Source of the DNA: Ambrosia x helenae
Taxonomy: Eukaryota > Streptophyta > Magnoliopsida > Asterales > Asteraceae
Assembly (NCBI GenBank): GCA_030844895.1
Contig: CM061224.1
Coordinates: forward strand, 2,567,591-2,631,590
Length of the DNA stretch: 64,000 bases
Direction: 5' to 3'
The first letter of the stretch is position 1. Each line of letters starts with the position of its first letter. Shown here piece after piece: positions 10,939 through 22,800 of the stretch. The notes below the pieces were generated by a model. It saw nothing but the letters and a program-made list of their open reading frames with translations. It ran no database searches and was not told the DNA's origin. The position numbers were made by a program, and so were the translations under genes.

Positions 10939-11790
10939 AAAAAAATGAAATTGGAATGGTGATGTAAGCGTTAATAAAAAAAATCAAATGATCAAAAATT
11001 ATTCATATTGTACTTAATAATTTCTTTCGAGCGGTGAATAGAAATTTTGTTAGAAATAATTTTATACTGTGTATATAAGCTGAAAATTTTGCATAACTAT
11101 TGTTTATGTTTTTGTTCCTTGATGGTCATTTTTTTATTTTTTGTTCGTCACTATAGTAGGATTTTAAAAATATGTAGCAACGAAAGCAAAAAAGATAAAA
11201 TAAGTATTTTAAAATCCAGCCAGATATTTAAAAACTACAAGTAAACATAAAGCAAAGATAAATTCCAAACAAATAATGTAACAAACCTTTGTATATAATG
11301 ATTAAATACTTATAGTATTAACAAACCAAATTTTAAATGAATAAATTTTTAGACAATATTTATATAAAAACAAAACAAAACAAGTCACTTTCAAAAAGGA
11401 ATCTCTTCTTATATCATATGGGATCCACTCTCAACTTAAAATTATAATTTGACATACAACCTTTTACTCCACTTTCAATTAAAAAAAAAAGATCACTTGT
11501 CACACACATATATATTGTAGCTCAGTTTGATGATCTGATTCAGGGGTACAAAACCGTACCGTATTGTATCTTAGTGGCATCGTGTCGCAGAAAATCACGT
11601 TATATAAGTATCAAAAAACCATGTCTTATGATTACACTTTTTGTATTGGTATGTTATGTAAAACAATGGGCAAAAAGGAAGGGGTGATGAAAGACAATGG
11701 GCAAAAAAGGAATTAACCAAAATACTCCATGAAAAAAAAGGGCAATAGATGTGGAGAGTTCTATGGAGGAAAGCCCATAAAAAAATGAGG

Positions 11791-11825
<35 letters not shown>

Positions 11826-12931
11826 GTTGCCAAACTGGAGGGGCTTGCCGTACCCCTCCAACAGCCCGCACTCTCTGCAGTCTAAACACTGATTGCTACT
11901 AAACACCCCCCCCCCCCCCCACATAAAAATACTCCATGAAAAAAAAGGGCAACACAAGTGGAGAGTTCTATGGGGGAACGCCCATAAAAATGGGGGGGGG
12001 GGGGGGGTCTCGTAGAAGCTCTTTGGCTATGTTGACGGCACATTTGAACGACCCTAAAACAACTACGAATACCATGGAATTACCTCCTCTAACCCAACTT
12101 TTACTTCACATAAAGAAGTGGATTAAATCGTTCTTATCTTGCTACAATCTTCCCTCTCAGAAGAAGCAATCACAGAGGTTCTTGACCTCACCACCTCTCA
12201 TCAAGTATGGTGGCACCATACCTGTGTTTCGCTAGGCGAAATAAGATGTTAGCGCATACATGGATCACAATAAGCATAACGCGTATAGATGCATTTTGCC
12301 TAGTGAAACTAGTGCGCTTAAAGAGTATATGTAAGAGCCCCTCTATGTGATTTCTGTCTTAACAATGATTTATATTTTATACCATTGACCTCAATACTCT
12401 GTTGTAATGTCTAACCAACTTAACACAGGTTTGTTCTTTAAAAAATATTGTAACATCAAAAGTCCCATAAATTATTAAATAAATAATAACATAACAATCC
12501 GAAATTTCGGTTTGATCTAACCCATGCATACCCCTTAGTAAAATAGGTAGAAAAAAGGAAGCACATAGTCATGAACCATCTCCAAGAGCCCGTGAGACGT
12601 CTTATTTCGCCAAGGACCTGACTTCCGCCACGTGTATTACATACTCTCTACACGTCGACTAACAAAAGCAATAAGACTACCAAAATCTGTATCCATGTCT
12701 AAAACATGAAACAAACCAAAATGTATGCAAAACATAGGTTTCAACATTTTTTATAAAAATTAAAAAAAACAAAAAAAAAACTCACTGGCCAGATGAACAA
12801 CTGTTTTTCTTCCCTTTTTCCCAAGTAATAAGAAGAAATCAGCTTCTGCACAAACAATAAGAAGAAATATTATCAAGATGATAACAAATCCAAAGGCCAT
12901 AATGCTAAAATAAAACAGTAATAACCTACCC
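10939..12931. other. Intergenic region with long G and C tracts
   Basis: No supported gene. Small frames, including 11936-12235, have no recognised domain. 11536-12010 contains the G/C-tract repeat described separately. The end of the region is the 3' flank of the eIF2B epsilon gene. Confidence 0.55.
11730..12010. repeat. Direct repeat with 31-base G tract and C tract
   Basis: A segment starting ACTCCATGAAAAAAAAGGGC is present at about 11727 and 11933. Each copy is followed by GTGGAGAGTTCTATGG.GG and then a G tract: 31 G at 11794-11824, and about 17 G near 11992-12007. A run of about 15 C at 11906-11920 sits between them, so GGGGTGTT and AACACCCC form an inverted pair. Such tracts can fold into quadruplexes and are hard to sequence. 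Confidence 0.7.
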
Positions 12932-15066
12932 TTAATCTTCTTCTTCGGATGCTTCATTTAACCACTGAATAAACTTCTCCGCTTGTTTAACAAAAACTTT
13001 ATCAGATTCGTCCGCACCTTCTTTCTCATCAGCCCAATTAAGAATAGCTTCTTCTTGGATGATGTCTTTATCATATAACATATGCAAAATCTGCACAAAC
13101 ACAGCTGCAAACTCTTTCCCGCTCTCCAAACACATTTCTTCAAATTTCATAACTACTTCTATTTCACTATCTATACCTTGAAGATATGGTTTTAACAATC
13201 TCCCCCAACGTGAAATCACATCACTAGCGTTTTTAACCAAACTTGCAGGTGAGTTATGTGGCGTGTCAAGTGCTAATTTCATCATGGAATAAAATAACGC
13301 GCTAGCACAATCCTCGAGAGCTAGGTTGTATGATAACCTAAGCGAGTTGACTTCTAGGATTATATGGTCGTCTTTGACCTTTTCATGAACAGCCCTCAAA
13401 AACGTGGCTTCAATCTCTTTTTCAAAAATCTGATGAGACTCGTCTATATTCTCACCGTCAGATTCATTACCCGATTCCTGTTCATCGGGAACTACGAAAA
13501 CATTGTCATCTTGATTGTTGATTTCAAGATTATCAAAAACCATTTGAGTAAGCTCAATTAGTTTTGATTCAGGTATCGGTGCAACCGAATGGCGCCATTC
13601 TTCTTCATGGTCAACTTCACTCACTGACCAAATGAAACCTCGCCCACCAATGCCAACATCAGATGATTCCCATTCACTACTTGAATTCCCGTTCTCGAGA
13701 GTATCAATTGTATGTACGGTTCCACTGTTATTATCAGCATATTCAAGTTCCTCATCACTGTCTTGTGTCACAGGCTGCGGGAGTAAAGAAACTTTGGAAT
13801 ACGCAGGAACTACAAATTCCTGTCCAACAACAACATTGAAAGACAAAACTACCCCGGTTGAAGAACGGACCCAGATTTCATAACAACCCCGTCACATACT
13901 ATCGCCTGCTTTAGATTGCATCCGTCTTCTATCATAACATTATTCCATATATAACAACCGTCAATAAAAACATTACTCCCGATTTTACAACCATCCCCAA
14001 TAACTGAATTTGAAATTACCGTTTTACCACCAATACTACTTCCTTTCCCAATGTATGTAAACGGGCCAATTTCAGCCGAACGAGACTGTGATATTTCTGA
14101 GGCCCGATAAATGCCATGTCTTTCAAGGTTGGTTGGATTGCTCAATGAAAACTGGACATCTGGCACAAATGGGTATGTCCATCTTTGGATTATGTCTTTA
14201 CTTATTGAATCATAGCTTCGGAAATTATCGATTCTAGCAGCATAATCTGAATGAATTTCATGAGTGAAGATTTTGAAACCCATTATATCATCAACAAGCA
14301 AACCTTTAACAAAATGGCGACGCAAATGCTGATAATCAAAGTTGTCCGTGAATAAACCAAGTACTTCAGCGGAGCAAATGTCGATATAACAATCTTGTTT
14401 ATCGTTGTGGACAGAAATTGTAGGATTTTCAGCAAGAAATGCTTTATCGAGAGTTAAAGTTCCTTTCATATCATCAGACTTATCATCATAATATAACAAC
14501 TGTTTTGTAGCAGGGTCGATTGCCATAAATAACTCATCAGTTCCTAACCGTGTTTGGCGAGTGATTTGAGACGGTTTTGATTGTTTGATCACCATTGTCA
14601 TTACAGCATTGCTGTCCTTTTGTCTTCTTTCTTTGTGTTCTTGAAGCGCCTCTGTAAGTATCATGTTGCTGACTGTATCACCACTAATAAGTACAAAATC
14701 ACCGTTAATCACATTCTTGTCGTATATGAAACGTAAGGCGTCGCCAGCACTGATGCAGTTGTGAGACTCAATTGTTGTAACAGAAAAATTTGGTTGGTTG
14801 ACCCACTTTGACTTGTCAAGATAATCAATTATTTTTTTAGAATGCGAACAACAAAAGACGAAAACTTCTTCAACGTTTGCAGATTCAAGCCATGCTAACG
14901 TGTAGTCAATCATAGGAGTATTGACTATTGGTAAGAGCACTTTTGGGCACTCAAGGGTGATCGGACGGAACTTTGTGGTGAAACTATCGGCCAATAAGAT
15001 GGCTTTCAAAGGAACATGAGGCATGTCCTCTACAGCATCTTCTTTTCCACCTTTCTTAGCTCCCAT
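12932..15066 (-). CDS. EIF2B5: Translation initiation factor eIF2B subunit epsilon, with one-base frameshift
   Basis: This is the catalytic subunit of the guanine-nucleotide exchange factor that recharges eIF2 with GTP in the cytosol. The start chosen is MGAKKGG at 15066, because the upstream in-frame residues follow a good 3' splice site (TTGATTGCAG) and look like 5'UTR. Features in order are a nucleotidyltransferase-like domain (AILLADSFTTKFRPITLECPK, then VLLPIVNTPMIDYTLAW), hexapeptide left-handed beta-helix repeats (GPFTYIGKGSSIG, GDGCKIGSNVFIDGC), an acidic linker (DSDEELEYADN) and a C-terminal W2/HEAT domain ending in acidic EEED. The reading frame breaks at about 13847-13851: the sequence reads CCGGGGTAG where CCGGGGGTAGTT would continue as PGVVLSF. 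One G is missing from a G run, and downstream coding is intact for 304 residues. Either the assembly lacks a base or the allele is broken. Apart from that the CDS is one exon. Confidence 0.9.
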
Positions 15067-15129
15067 AGTTTTAGCAGGTTTGTTTTTCACGCCTGCAATC
15101 AAACAAAGCAACAAACATTAACAAACGCT

Positions 15130-15300
15130 TTTATCAGTCCACAACAACTTTTCGACCCCCAAAGGACGAGGATTTGTTTTCAGTAGATTACAGTTTTCTA
15201 TCCAGAAAGGAGTGGCGCCGCAGCTTGTTGCCCGTCTACCTAATATCCTTATATAATTTGCCCTTTATATATCAATGAACGATTCTCTTTAAAAAAAAAA
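15130..15300 (+). pseudogene. Retroposon 3' end, LVARLP family, with short A tract
   Basis: The plus strand reads NFSTPKGRGFVFSRLQFSI followed by QKGVAPQLVARLPNILI and TAA at 15254-15256. This is collinear with the C-terminus of the fragment at 49861. A short AT-rich 3' tail ends in 10 or so A around 15290-15300, which fits retroposition through a poly(A) 3' end. Only about 42 codons remain. Confidence 0.6.
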
Positions 15301-15413
15301 ATCATGGTATATCAGAAAGTTTGATCCAGCATGGACACTCGAATTCCGACACTGATAAAACTACCATTATGTCTATGAAATCAAACAAACTGTTGGGAAA
15401 AGGAAATATACAG

Positions 15414-15793
15414 CATACTTATCAAAGGCGCTAGGCACGAGGCGCAAAAAAAGCGAGGGCCTAAGATAAAAAAAAGCGAACAAAGAAAATAAAGAAAAAT
15501 ATATTAAAATAATACTATTTTCATCTATTTAGTATCAAAAGTTTTAAAATATTGATGCATTAGTGTATAGAAGTAGTTTTCCTTAGATAAAAGTAGAAAT
15601 CTGGCTTGAATCTAGCCATAATTTAACGAATTTGGCTGGAAACTCTCCGGAATTTGGGAATCTAGCTGAAATTTGCACCTAAACCATCACCTATAGAATT
15701 AAAGCGCAATTTCCTCGACTCAAAGCGCAAATGCATTGCCTCGCCTAAAAAATGGGACTAGGCGTAAGAGGCGATTGGCTTTTAACAACTATG
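15414..15793. mobile_element. hAT MITE, CATAGTTGTTAAAAGCC family (380 bp)
   Basis: Ends CATACTTATCAAAGGCG and CTTTTAACAACTATG are inverted. The flanks ATATACAG (15406-15413) and ATATACAC (15794-15801) match 7/8. The interior is close to the element at 29625-30035 (shared stretch around TTTTCATCTA.TTAGTATC). GC-rich 'ggcgc/gcgcaa' modules lie near the ends. Confidence 0.82.
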
Positions 15794-16490
15794 ATATACA
15801 CTAAGAACTAATGTTACAGAACTGCACAAGTGAACTTCCTATCGTTGATAGTATACGAAGCGTACGTAAATCAATGTAACCCTAAACCACAACGTACAGA
15901 CATTAATCGAACGATTGTCACTAACTGAACCGATTAATTCTTCAACTGGCAATTCAATTAATTAATCAAACTAAGTTTAATTCAAAATATCAACTTTATC
16001 GATAATCAGCGGCTGTAAAAGTTGCAGAGTCTCGTACGAAACGAACCGCGGCTGTAACAGAAAGTCAGAAACTACAACAATCCCTAAATAAAATCAGTTC
16101 AAAAAGCCTCGGTACAGATATGATAAAACCCTAAGATAAAACGTAACCCTAGAGCTATAGAAACGAAATAATAAATTAGAAGCGGTGGGTATGATATGGA
16201 AGTTATTAGATAATGATAATAAGATGCAATTGATGAGTATGTTATATGATTAAGAGGGAAAATAATGTGGAGAATAATATAAGATGCACCTGATGATAAT
16301 GGATTGGATGGAGGAAAGGGTTTGACGGCGGAAAGAGACGGCGGTGTGCGACGGTGAGTGTGTCACGGCAGCCGGAGATGGAAGCGGAAGATGAGCAGGA
16401 GAGGGGTTTGAAGCTACTATTTGTCTAGTTATTCTTTATAATTATTTTTTTATGCTTTATTAAACTATGTAACTTTTTTTTTTTTTTTAA

Positions 16491-16852
16491 GGGAAATTGG
16501 ATTGTATCGCACTCAACTATTTGGGATTGGCCGATAACGCATTGAACTATAAAAATGATCACCAACGCACTGAATTTTAAACCTCTTGGATTGTGTCACA
16601 CTATGGCTGTGTTAGACCAGGTCCAAAACCACTAAAACGATTACTTAGTGATAAAGAGGTTTAAAACGATTACTTAGTGACAAATTAATACAATTAACAC
16701 ATATGGATTCTTCCATTTGGACCTTATCAAACACAACCTTAGTGTGACACAATCCAAGAGGTTTAAAGTTCAGTGCGTTGGTGATCAATTTTATAGTTCA
16801 GTGCGTTATCGGCCAATAACAAATAGTTGAGTGCGATACAATCCAATTTCCC
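16491..16852. mobile_element. Long-TIR MITE, MULE-type (362 bp)
   Basis: About 110 bases at each end are inverted repeats (GGGAAATTGGATTGTATCGC... and its complement). A 9-base duplication TTTTTTTAA lies at 16482-16490 and 16853-16861, the Mutator-like size, although the low-complexity target weakens that point. No coding frame is present. The termini resemble those of the larger element at 55645-56849. Confidence 0.75.
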
Positions 16853-16952
16853 TTTTTTTAATATATAAATTTTGATATGTAGATTTTCATGTTAAACTGT
16901 CTTTTTTAGATTTATAAATTACTAGTTTAGGATTAATGGAACCTAAGGTACT

Positions 16953-17255
16953 CTTGTGTTCCCGAGTTAACTAAACGGGAGAAAAGAAAAGAAATGAAAT
17001 GAAAGATGTGTTCCCGAGTTTCATTAAAGGAAGGAAAAGAAAGGAAACCAAAATATAGTGTGTTCCCGAGTTTCATTAAAGGAAGAAAAAGAAAGGAAAT
17101 GGAATGAAAACTAGTTAAAATCCTTTTAGTTTAGTTTTCCTTCCGATTTGGAAGGAAACGGAAGGAAAGAACATTTATCCTTTCTTTTCCTTTCTCTTCC
17201 CTTCCTTCAATTTTTTTCCTTTCTTTTCTCTCTTTAAGTTAACTCGTGAACACAA
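16953..17255. repeat. Inverted-repeat element, TTGTGTTCCCGAG family
   Basis: Ends TTGTGTTCCCGAGTTAACT and AGTTAACTCGTGAACACAA are inverted. The interior holds purine-rich GGAAAGGAAA motifs on the left and their complement on the right, plus an internal near-duplication of 'tgtgttcccgagtttcattaaagg'. No clear target duplication is seen. A relative is at 19337-19522. Confidence 0.6.
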
Positions 17256-17260
17256 CGGGT

Positions 17261-17890
17261 TAGGGATGAGCTCAGAGGGAATCGGTACCATATCGAAATT
17301 AAAACTAAAAATAGGCAAAAACAAATACGGATCCTGAATATATCGGTATCGATACCAATACCGATCGGATCGGTAGTATAATACCGAAAAAAAAAGTGTT
17401 ATAAACATGTTGGGCTGGATTGGTTCAATATTATTAACCTAAAGATATTTACAAAATTGTATTCTCTTATGAATCGAGGATGAACAACGACTGATTCAGT
17501 CATCAATGGCGGAGCGTTTGAAATCGATTTTCCGGTCATTGTGTATCGTCTTAACAATCAAAATTTGTTAATATAGCGATTTGTTATCGTTGCTACAGTC
17601 TCCACACTATTACACTAACCCTAGTATGCCAATGTGTTTGTGGATTTTGGTAGGGTTTAAACAGAACATATTTTATTATAATTTCGGTATTTTCTTTCTT
17701 TTCGGTATACAATTGTTATCAACAATTGCGATATTCGGTATTATACTTGGTATTGCTGAGAAAAACCCCTCCCAATACCATGTAGTACCGATCCTGAAAA
17801 ACCTAAAATGTAGGAACCGATAATGTTCCCCTAAAACCCTTGGTTTGGTATTGGATCGGTTTCGGTATTTGGGACTATTTGCTCATCCTT
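17261..17890. mobile_element. Degenerate hAT-like element with CCGATACC motifs
   Basis: It begins TAGGGATGAG and ends GCTCATCCTT, an imperfect inverted pair. GGTATCGATACC-like motifs occur near both ends (17280-17390 and 17750-17880), as in 8619-9108. The flanking octamers do not match, so the limits are approximate. Confidence 0.5.
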
Positions 17891-17898
17891 GCTCTCAC

Positions 17899-18074
17899 CA
17901 GGGGCGATTCTTTTAAGGGGCGGGGAGGGGCGGCCGACTCCCCCCCCCCGTTTTTCGCTCAGAAGTTCCGATTATATAGTATTCGTATAGAAATTTTTTT
18001 GGTATATAAGGTTTCGACCCCCCGAAACTAGTGACTTCCGACCCCCCGAAGTTCCGGGTCAAGATTCGCCACTG
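17899..18074. mobile_element. hAT MITE, CAGTGGCG family (176 bp)
   Basis: Ends CAGGGGCGATTCTT and AAGATTCGCCACTG are inverted. The interior 'cgaccccccgaaactagtg' and 'ttccgattatatagtattcg' are shared with 33784-33984 and 37902-38088. Flanking octamers differ here, so this copy may be old or rearranged. Confidence 0.72.
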
Positions 18075-18923
18075 AATCCACCAAGAGCTTCTATTGAAGT
18101 TCTTAAAAAAAGCAACAATATTTTGCCAAATAATGATGATCGGTTAATGATAATGAGGTATTTGAGATAAATTAAATCTTTCGTATTTTCATGTTTATCT
18201 TGTAAACGATTCTTATAATATATTTGTTGGATAAATGATAATTCTAGATTGTAACATTAGCTATGACTTTTAAATGCTTGCAATCATTCACGAGTGATAA
18301 AGAGTTTCAAAGTAATTATGTGTTAAGTGTTCTTTGTGTCCTTGTATTCACATATGTACTTAGAGCAATCAAACAAGAATAGTGTGATTCGATATTGACA
18401 CTTCATGTAAGAAAATTGTGAGCACAAGGGTCCAGGATGCACAAACGAAATCCATCATCTCTTTTTATAGCAAGATGACAAATTAGAGGGCGCTAAAATG
18501 CGGCATATGTTGTATCATATGGGGAATTTTCACTTAACAACACGTGAGAGAAATATCAGACTCAATCAGCAGCAAGGCAATAGAGTGTGCCAAAATTTTC
18601 TTACTCTCAATACTTATAATCTTTAAATTCAAGCCCTTAATCTCACACCAAAGCTGTATCATATGGGGAATTATATGACTCAATATGATAAGATCCTACT
18701 CTGAGCGTTAGTACATAGTATGAGATCTTTATACTAATAGTGATCATCCATATCACATGTCATTACCTGTATATATTAATTTATAACATAGTTAGAAATA
18801 ATAAATTTTCGTCTTTTATTATCCTTTGTCATTTATTGAACTTTCATTTACATCCACTGTACTTTACACGGTTGTCATTTAATTTTTCATTTACACTCAA
18901 TGTACTATACTCCTTTGTTATTA
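18075..18923. other. Intergenic, no supported gene
   Basis: AT-rich sequence without a coding frame of note. Its last part holds short loose repeats of 'tcatttaca..gtactt' that continue on the other side of the MITE at 18924-19179. Confidence 0.55.
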
Positions 18924-19179
18924 AACCGGTGGGTGTGGAACCGGCATGAGGGCCGGCAAGGCCCGACAAACACCCCCTTGGGGCGGCAGCGACATGGCCG
19001 GCAACCCTTCGCCGGTATGCCGAGCCTTGTGATTGGTGGATGCAGAGGTGGAGGTCCGGCGTGAGGTCAGCCACCACACCCTTGGCCCGGCATGAGGAGC
19101 TCCGGCAACGTTGCTGGTGACGTGGATGCAGAGGTGGCGGTCCGGCGTCGATGCCGGACCTCAACCACACTGGACGGTC
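18924..19179. mobile_element. GC-rich MITE, probably Harbinger-type (256 bp)
   Basis: Flanked by TTA at 18921-18923 and 19180-19182. The ends AACCGGTGGGTGTGG and CCACACTGGACGGTC are imperfect inverted repeats. The interior is strikingly GC-rich (GGCCGGC and TCCGGC motifs, 'ggatgcagaggtgg' twice) inside an AT-rich region, and the low-complexity 'catttac' sequence resumes on both sides. Confidence 0.6.
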
Positions 19180-19336
19180 TTACTGAACTTTCATTTACAA
19201 CATTGGCTTTGTTATTTAGTGATTTTTCGTCTACATTCTATGTACTTTAATCGGTTGTCATTTAATGCTTTATCATTTAGTGAATTTTTGGTTACTAATT
19301 AGCAGGGTTTTACACTGGGTTTGTCATTTACGTCAT

Positions 19337-19522
19337 GTTTCTGAGCTCACTTAACGAAATAAAAGAAATGAATCCTTTCTTTTCTTTTCATTTCCTTCCA
19401 AATCGTAAGGATCAAATTTGGCCTAAAAAACCTTCAATTTCCTTACCAAAAGTTACTCTATAACACAAACAAGATTTTATTTCCTTCCATTTTCTATCGT
19501 TAAGTGAACTTGGGAACACAAC
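19337..19522. repeat. Inverted-repeat MITE related to 16953-17255
   Basis: Ends GTTTCTGAGCTCACTTAACG and CGTTAAGTGAACTTGGGAAC are imperfect inverted repeats. The interior has pyrimidine-rich 'ttcctttctt' and 'ttccttccat' stretches. Target duplication is not clear. Confidence 0.5.
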
Positions 19523-22386
19523 ACTAGTGAATCTTTGTTAACATCCCATGTACTTTACTCCGTAGTCATATAACACTTCATCATTCAATTTCAGTTTCTA
19601 CTCAGTACGGTTTAACACAAATGAGTTAAGACTAGTTAATACAAATCAGACACATGAATATGATATCGATACCAATTAATTAATAATTAATACAAAGAGT
19701 CACCAAATGTTACTATTATTATTATTATTATTATAATAATAATAATAATAATAAATTAAATTAAAATGTAATTCGGGTCGGGCCCTTAGAATAAGTTTGG
19801 TTAACGGGCCAACCCGAAGAATAATAATAATAAAATATATAAAACCACTAGGTTAGAGCCCCGTGGGTACCCACGGGGCAAACCAAAGTAAATTAAAAAT
19901 TAAAAAGTAATATTAAACTAATAGTTTTATGCTTTAAAGTTGAGTGTGCATAAAAGCAATGAATATATATAAGATTATATTAACATGCAATTCCAAACCA
20001 AAAAAACATCTTATCGACTAAATAAAATTAAACGACTTTTATAAGGGTTCAACTAAAAGATCCAATTATTTCTTCTTGTTAAGTTGATGGTGTTTCTCCA
20101 TATATGCAACTTAAAAGTAATAGCAAGTAGTTGTAGATGAGGTTATGCAAAGGAATTTTAAGTCATTAAGCTATGTTTGGTAATCTAATCATAAGTAAAT
20201 AAGAATAATAATAATATTATTTGTGATTATTATTAATGGTAATCACTAAACATTCAAATCTTATGTTGCGTAAAGGTTATTATATGTCATCAAGCTATAT
20301 TAAAAACCTGTGTATTATTGATTTTTACATAAGGTTTAGATAATATCAATTCTGTGGAATGAAAAACGTTAGATACAACCACGTAAAGATATATTAAAAA
20401 CACACATGAAACAAAAAAAACATTTAAAAAATATTGATACCAATAAGCAAATATAGTCCAAATAATAAGGATAATAGTTAAAAAGTGAAAGATATAGTAC
20501 ATGAACATAAAAGATCAAAAAAGTTTAAAAAATAAACGCAAAATTGTAGATCATAAACTGAACTCAATCATTGGCTATGGTGACTATGTTTGTCAAAACA
20601 AACTGCTTTTTGACCGCGAAAATATGAATTCCATCTGATCTCCTAAACCTATAGAACATCCGTCAGTAAAATAAACATAACCACCCTCTCCATCAATTTT
20701 ATAACCAATTGTTCAATGTTTAATGTTACCCAATAAATGATATATGAATTATCCAATGTTTGATTTGACGTCGTTAAAAAACAAATATTGAAATGAAGAT
20801 GCAGTCATATTTATTTAAACAACATACAAATGAAGATGAAAATTCTAAGCATATAAATATAGTTTAACAAAAAAAAAATTAAATTAAACTTTTTAAAAAA
20901 ATAAAATTGAATACTTATTTACAAGCTTTCAAATATTTCTTTGTAGACAAATCTTAATTCTACCTTCTTTTATTGAACTTGGATATTCCATTAAGGAATG
21001 CATAAGTGGTATACATACTTCTCCTAGTCTAAAATGGGTTTGTAGAAATATAAATTTAGAACAGTGGACATGCGTCGTTGATTACATAACCTTTTTTACT
21101 AATTCAATATGATTAAGAAAATTGTCATACTGTACATTTTAAAAGAAAAATATCCTATCCTCTTACCTGCGATAAACAAACGCTCAATATTAGCATAAGG
21201 AATTTGAGTTTAACTATCCATAAAAGTAACAGATGTCTTGAAAAATATTTAACCAAACCAAAGACAGGTTATAGAAGTTTCTTCATTGACTTCTAAAAGT
21301 CTAAAAATTGATAGACAACACACACTATTGTATTATTGTTCAACTCAAAAATATAAGCCATACATCTGTTAAATGTACATAATATTATCATAACCTCTTA
21401 AGTAGAGGTAAACCTTTCTTAACCATTACCATAATGTAAAATATAAGCCACACATCTGTTAAATGTAAAATATATCAACATAAGACATGTACACAATATT
21501 CACACGTGTTTATATACATATAGAGAGAGAGGATAGGACCATGGCAAAGGAAAACCTTACCATGTAATTAAAGAGCTGCATTTCTCTTCAATTCGTTATG
21601 TACTCATTAAAAATTCAATTTTTATTGAATTTTGTAAAAATCAATCTCCAATATTTATTTATTTTATTTTAAACTTAAAATTACGGCCCCTCAGTTAACT
21701 TTATGCCAAAAACCGATGATCAAAATATTAATCAGAATCCAAGGCCAATAATTTTTATATTCATTTGAAGAACATTTTCACTATTAATCAGAATCCAAGA
21801 CCAAAAAGCGAATTTGAAGTTGTATTCGTAAACAGTACCTCTCATGAAGTCGCTGCATTCCATAATCCATACCATAACCTGCAAAAATAAAATAAAAAAT
21901 CTCATTGTGATCTAATTATATATAGAGAGGACATGACCATGGCAAAGGAAAACAGGACCATGTAAAGAGCTGCACTTCTCTTCAAGTCCTTATGTACTCC
22001 TGAGATTCACTCATTGAACATTCAATCTTGATTGATCCAGGAAACATCATCTTCAACACATTGTCACATTCAGCTTATCTACTCCCTACAATCCACAAAT
22101 CACTGGAAACATTCAACATCGTAATTAAGATTTGTAAGCATATGAAACAAAATGAGATTGTATTGCAAAAAAAACGAAAATCACAGCATGTATTACAATA
22201 AAAACAGGAAAAAAAATACTGATAATTGAAATATCAGATTCGGATTAATGACAACAACACTTTAAAAACAGATCTAAAAAATATAGAGTCGTTTAAGTCG
22301 AAACCGAAAACAATACTTGAAGAACAGATCTGTAGTATTTTCACAACACTACTTATTTGTCCGAAATAAAAAATCTGAATATTTCG

Positions 22387-22389
<3 letters not shown>
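19523..22389. other. Intergenic, repeats only
   Basis: No coding region is supported. Contents: an ATT/AAT palindromic microsatellite (about 19710-19755), a perfect GC-rich palindrome (19859-19878), copies of 'gccacacatctgttaaatgt' near 21355 and 21447 (another at 25108), and an imperfect direct repeat of about 110 bases (21525-21640 and 21917-22045) that shares CCATGGCAAAGGAAAAC. Confidence 0.6.
19859..19878. repeat. Perfect 20-bp palindrome
   Basis: CCCCGTGGGTACCCACGGGG is self-complementary over all 20 bases within AT-rich sequence. It may be the terminal hairpin of an unrecognised element. No function is assigned. Confidence 0.8.

Positions 22390-22453
<64 letters not shown>
22390..22453. 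repeat. (AT)n microsatellite, about 32 units
   Basis: Uninterrupted AT repeat adjoining the ARM-repeat pseudogene. It creates the IYIYIY string in the minus-strand frame. Confidence 0.97.
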
Positions 22454-22460
<7 letters not shown>

Positions 22461-22800
22461 CAGCCACCAACGCCTTCTCCGCCATCCCAACTGCAGCCAC
22501 AATACACAAAACCACCAACGCCTTCTCCGCCATCCCAACCGCTCCCTGCTCTTCACCCCCTTCACCAGCAGCCACAACCAACTCCACCAACGGCTTAACA
22601 GCGCTTGCACTAACTGCGCGTCTCTTATTCGCCTTAATAGAACACAACTTATACAAAGTAGTCAATGAGTCCTTCCCACGATTCGAACCTTTGATCAACA
22701 GTGACACTAACGGCGGAATCGCTCCACACGCTCCAATCGAGTTCTTATTTCATCAATCATGGCTAAACTCAACAACGCACAAGTAGCGTTCTGCTTTGAC
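22454..22800 (-). pseudogene. ARM-repeat protein fragment
   Basis: Minus-strand translation gives QNATCALLSLAMIDE, then after a frameshift SLLIKGSNRGKDSLTTLYKL, CSIKANKRRAVSASAVKPLV and MAEKALVVL. This is the armadillo-repeat pattern of plant U-box/ARM proteins (IPPLVxLLxxGSxRGKKDALTTLYKL). A segment of about 40 bases coding for AVGMAEKALVV is duplicated (22459-22487 and 22506-22534). The frame breaks near 22735 and runs into an AT microsatellite, so only a fragment remains. Confidence 0.72.

Larger units (their letters stand above)
15067..16430 (-). promoter_or_regulatory. Probable 5'UTR and leader intron of eIF2B epsilon
   Basis: On the minus strand a donor (ATCATCAG/GTGCATC, exon ending at 16290) and an acceptor (GATTGCAG/GCGTGAAA, about 15095) fit a leader intron of about 1.2 kb. 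The first exon would lie in the CT-rich 16291-16430. The intron contains a retroposon 3' fragment (15130-15300) and a hAT element (15414-15793). Confidence 0.5.

Noticed and set aside
12760..12957. Membrane protein next to eIF2B epsilon
   Set aside because: It overlaps the 3' end and flank of eIF2B epsilon in another frame and has no support of its own.
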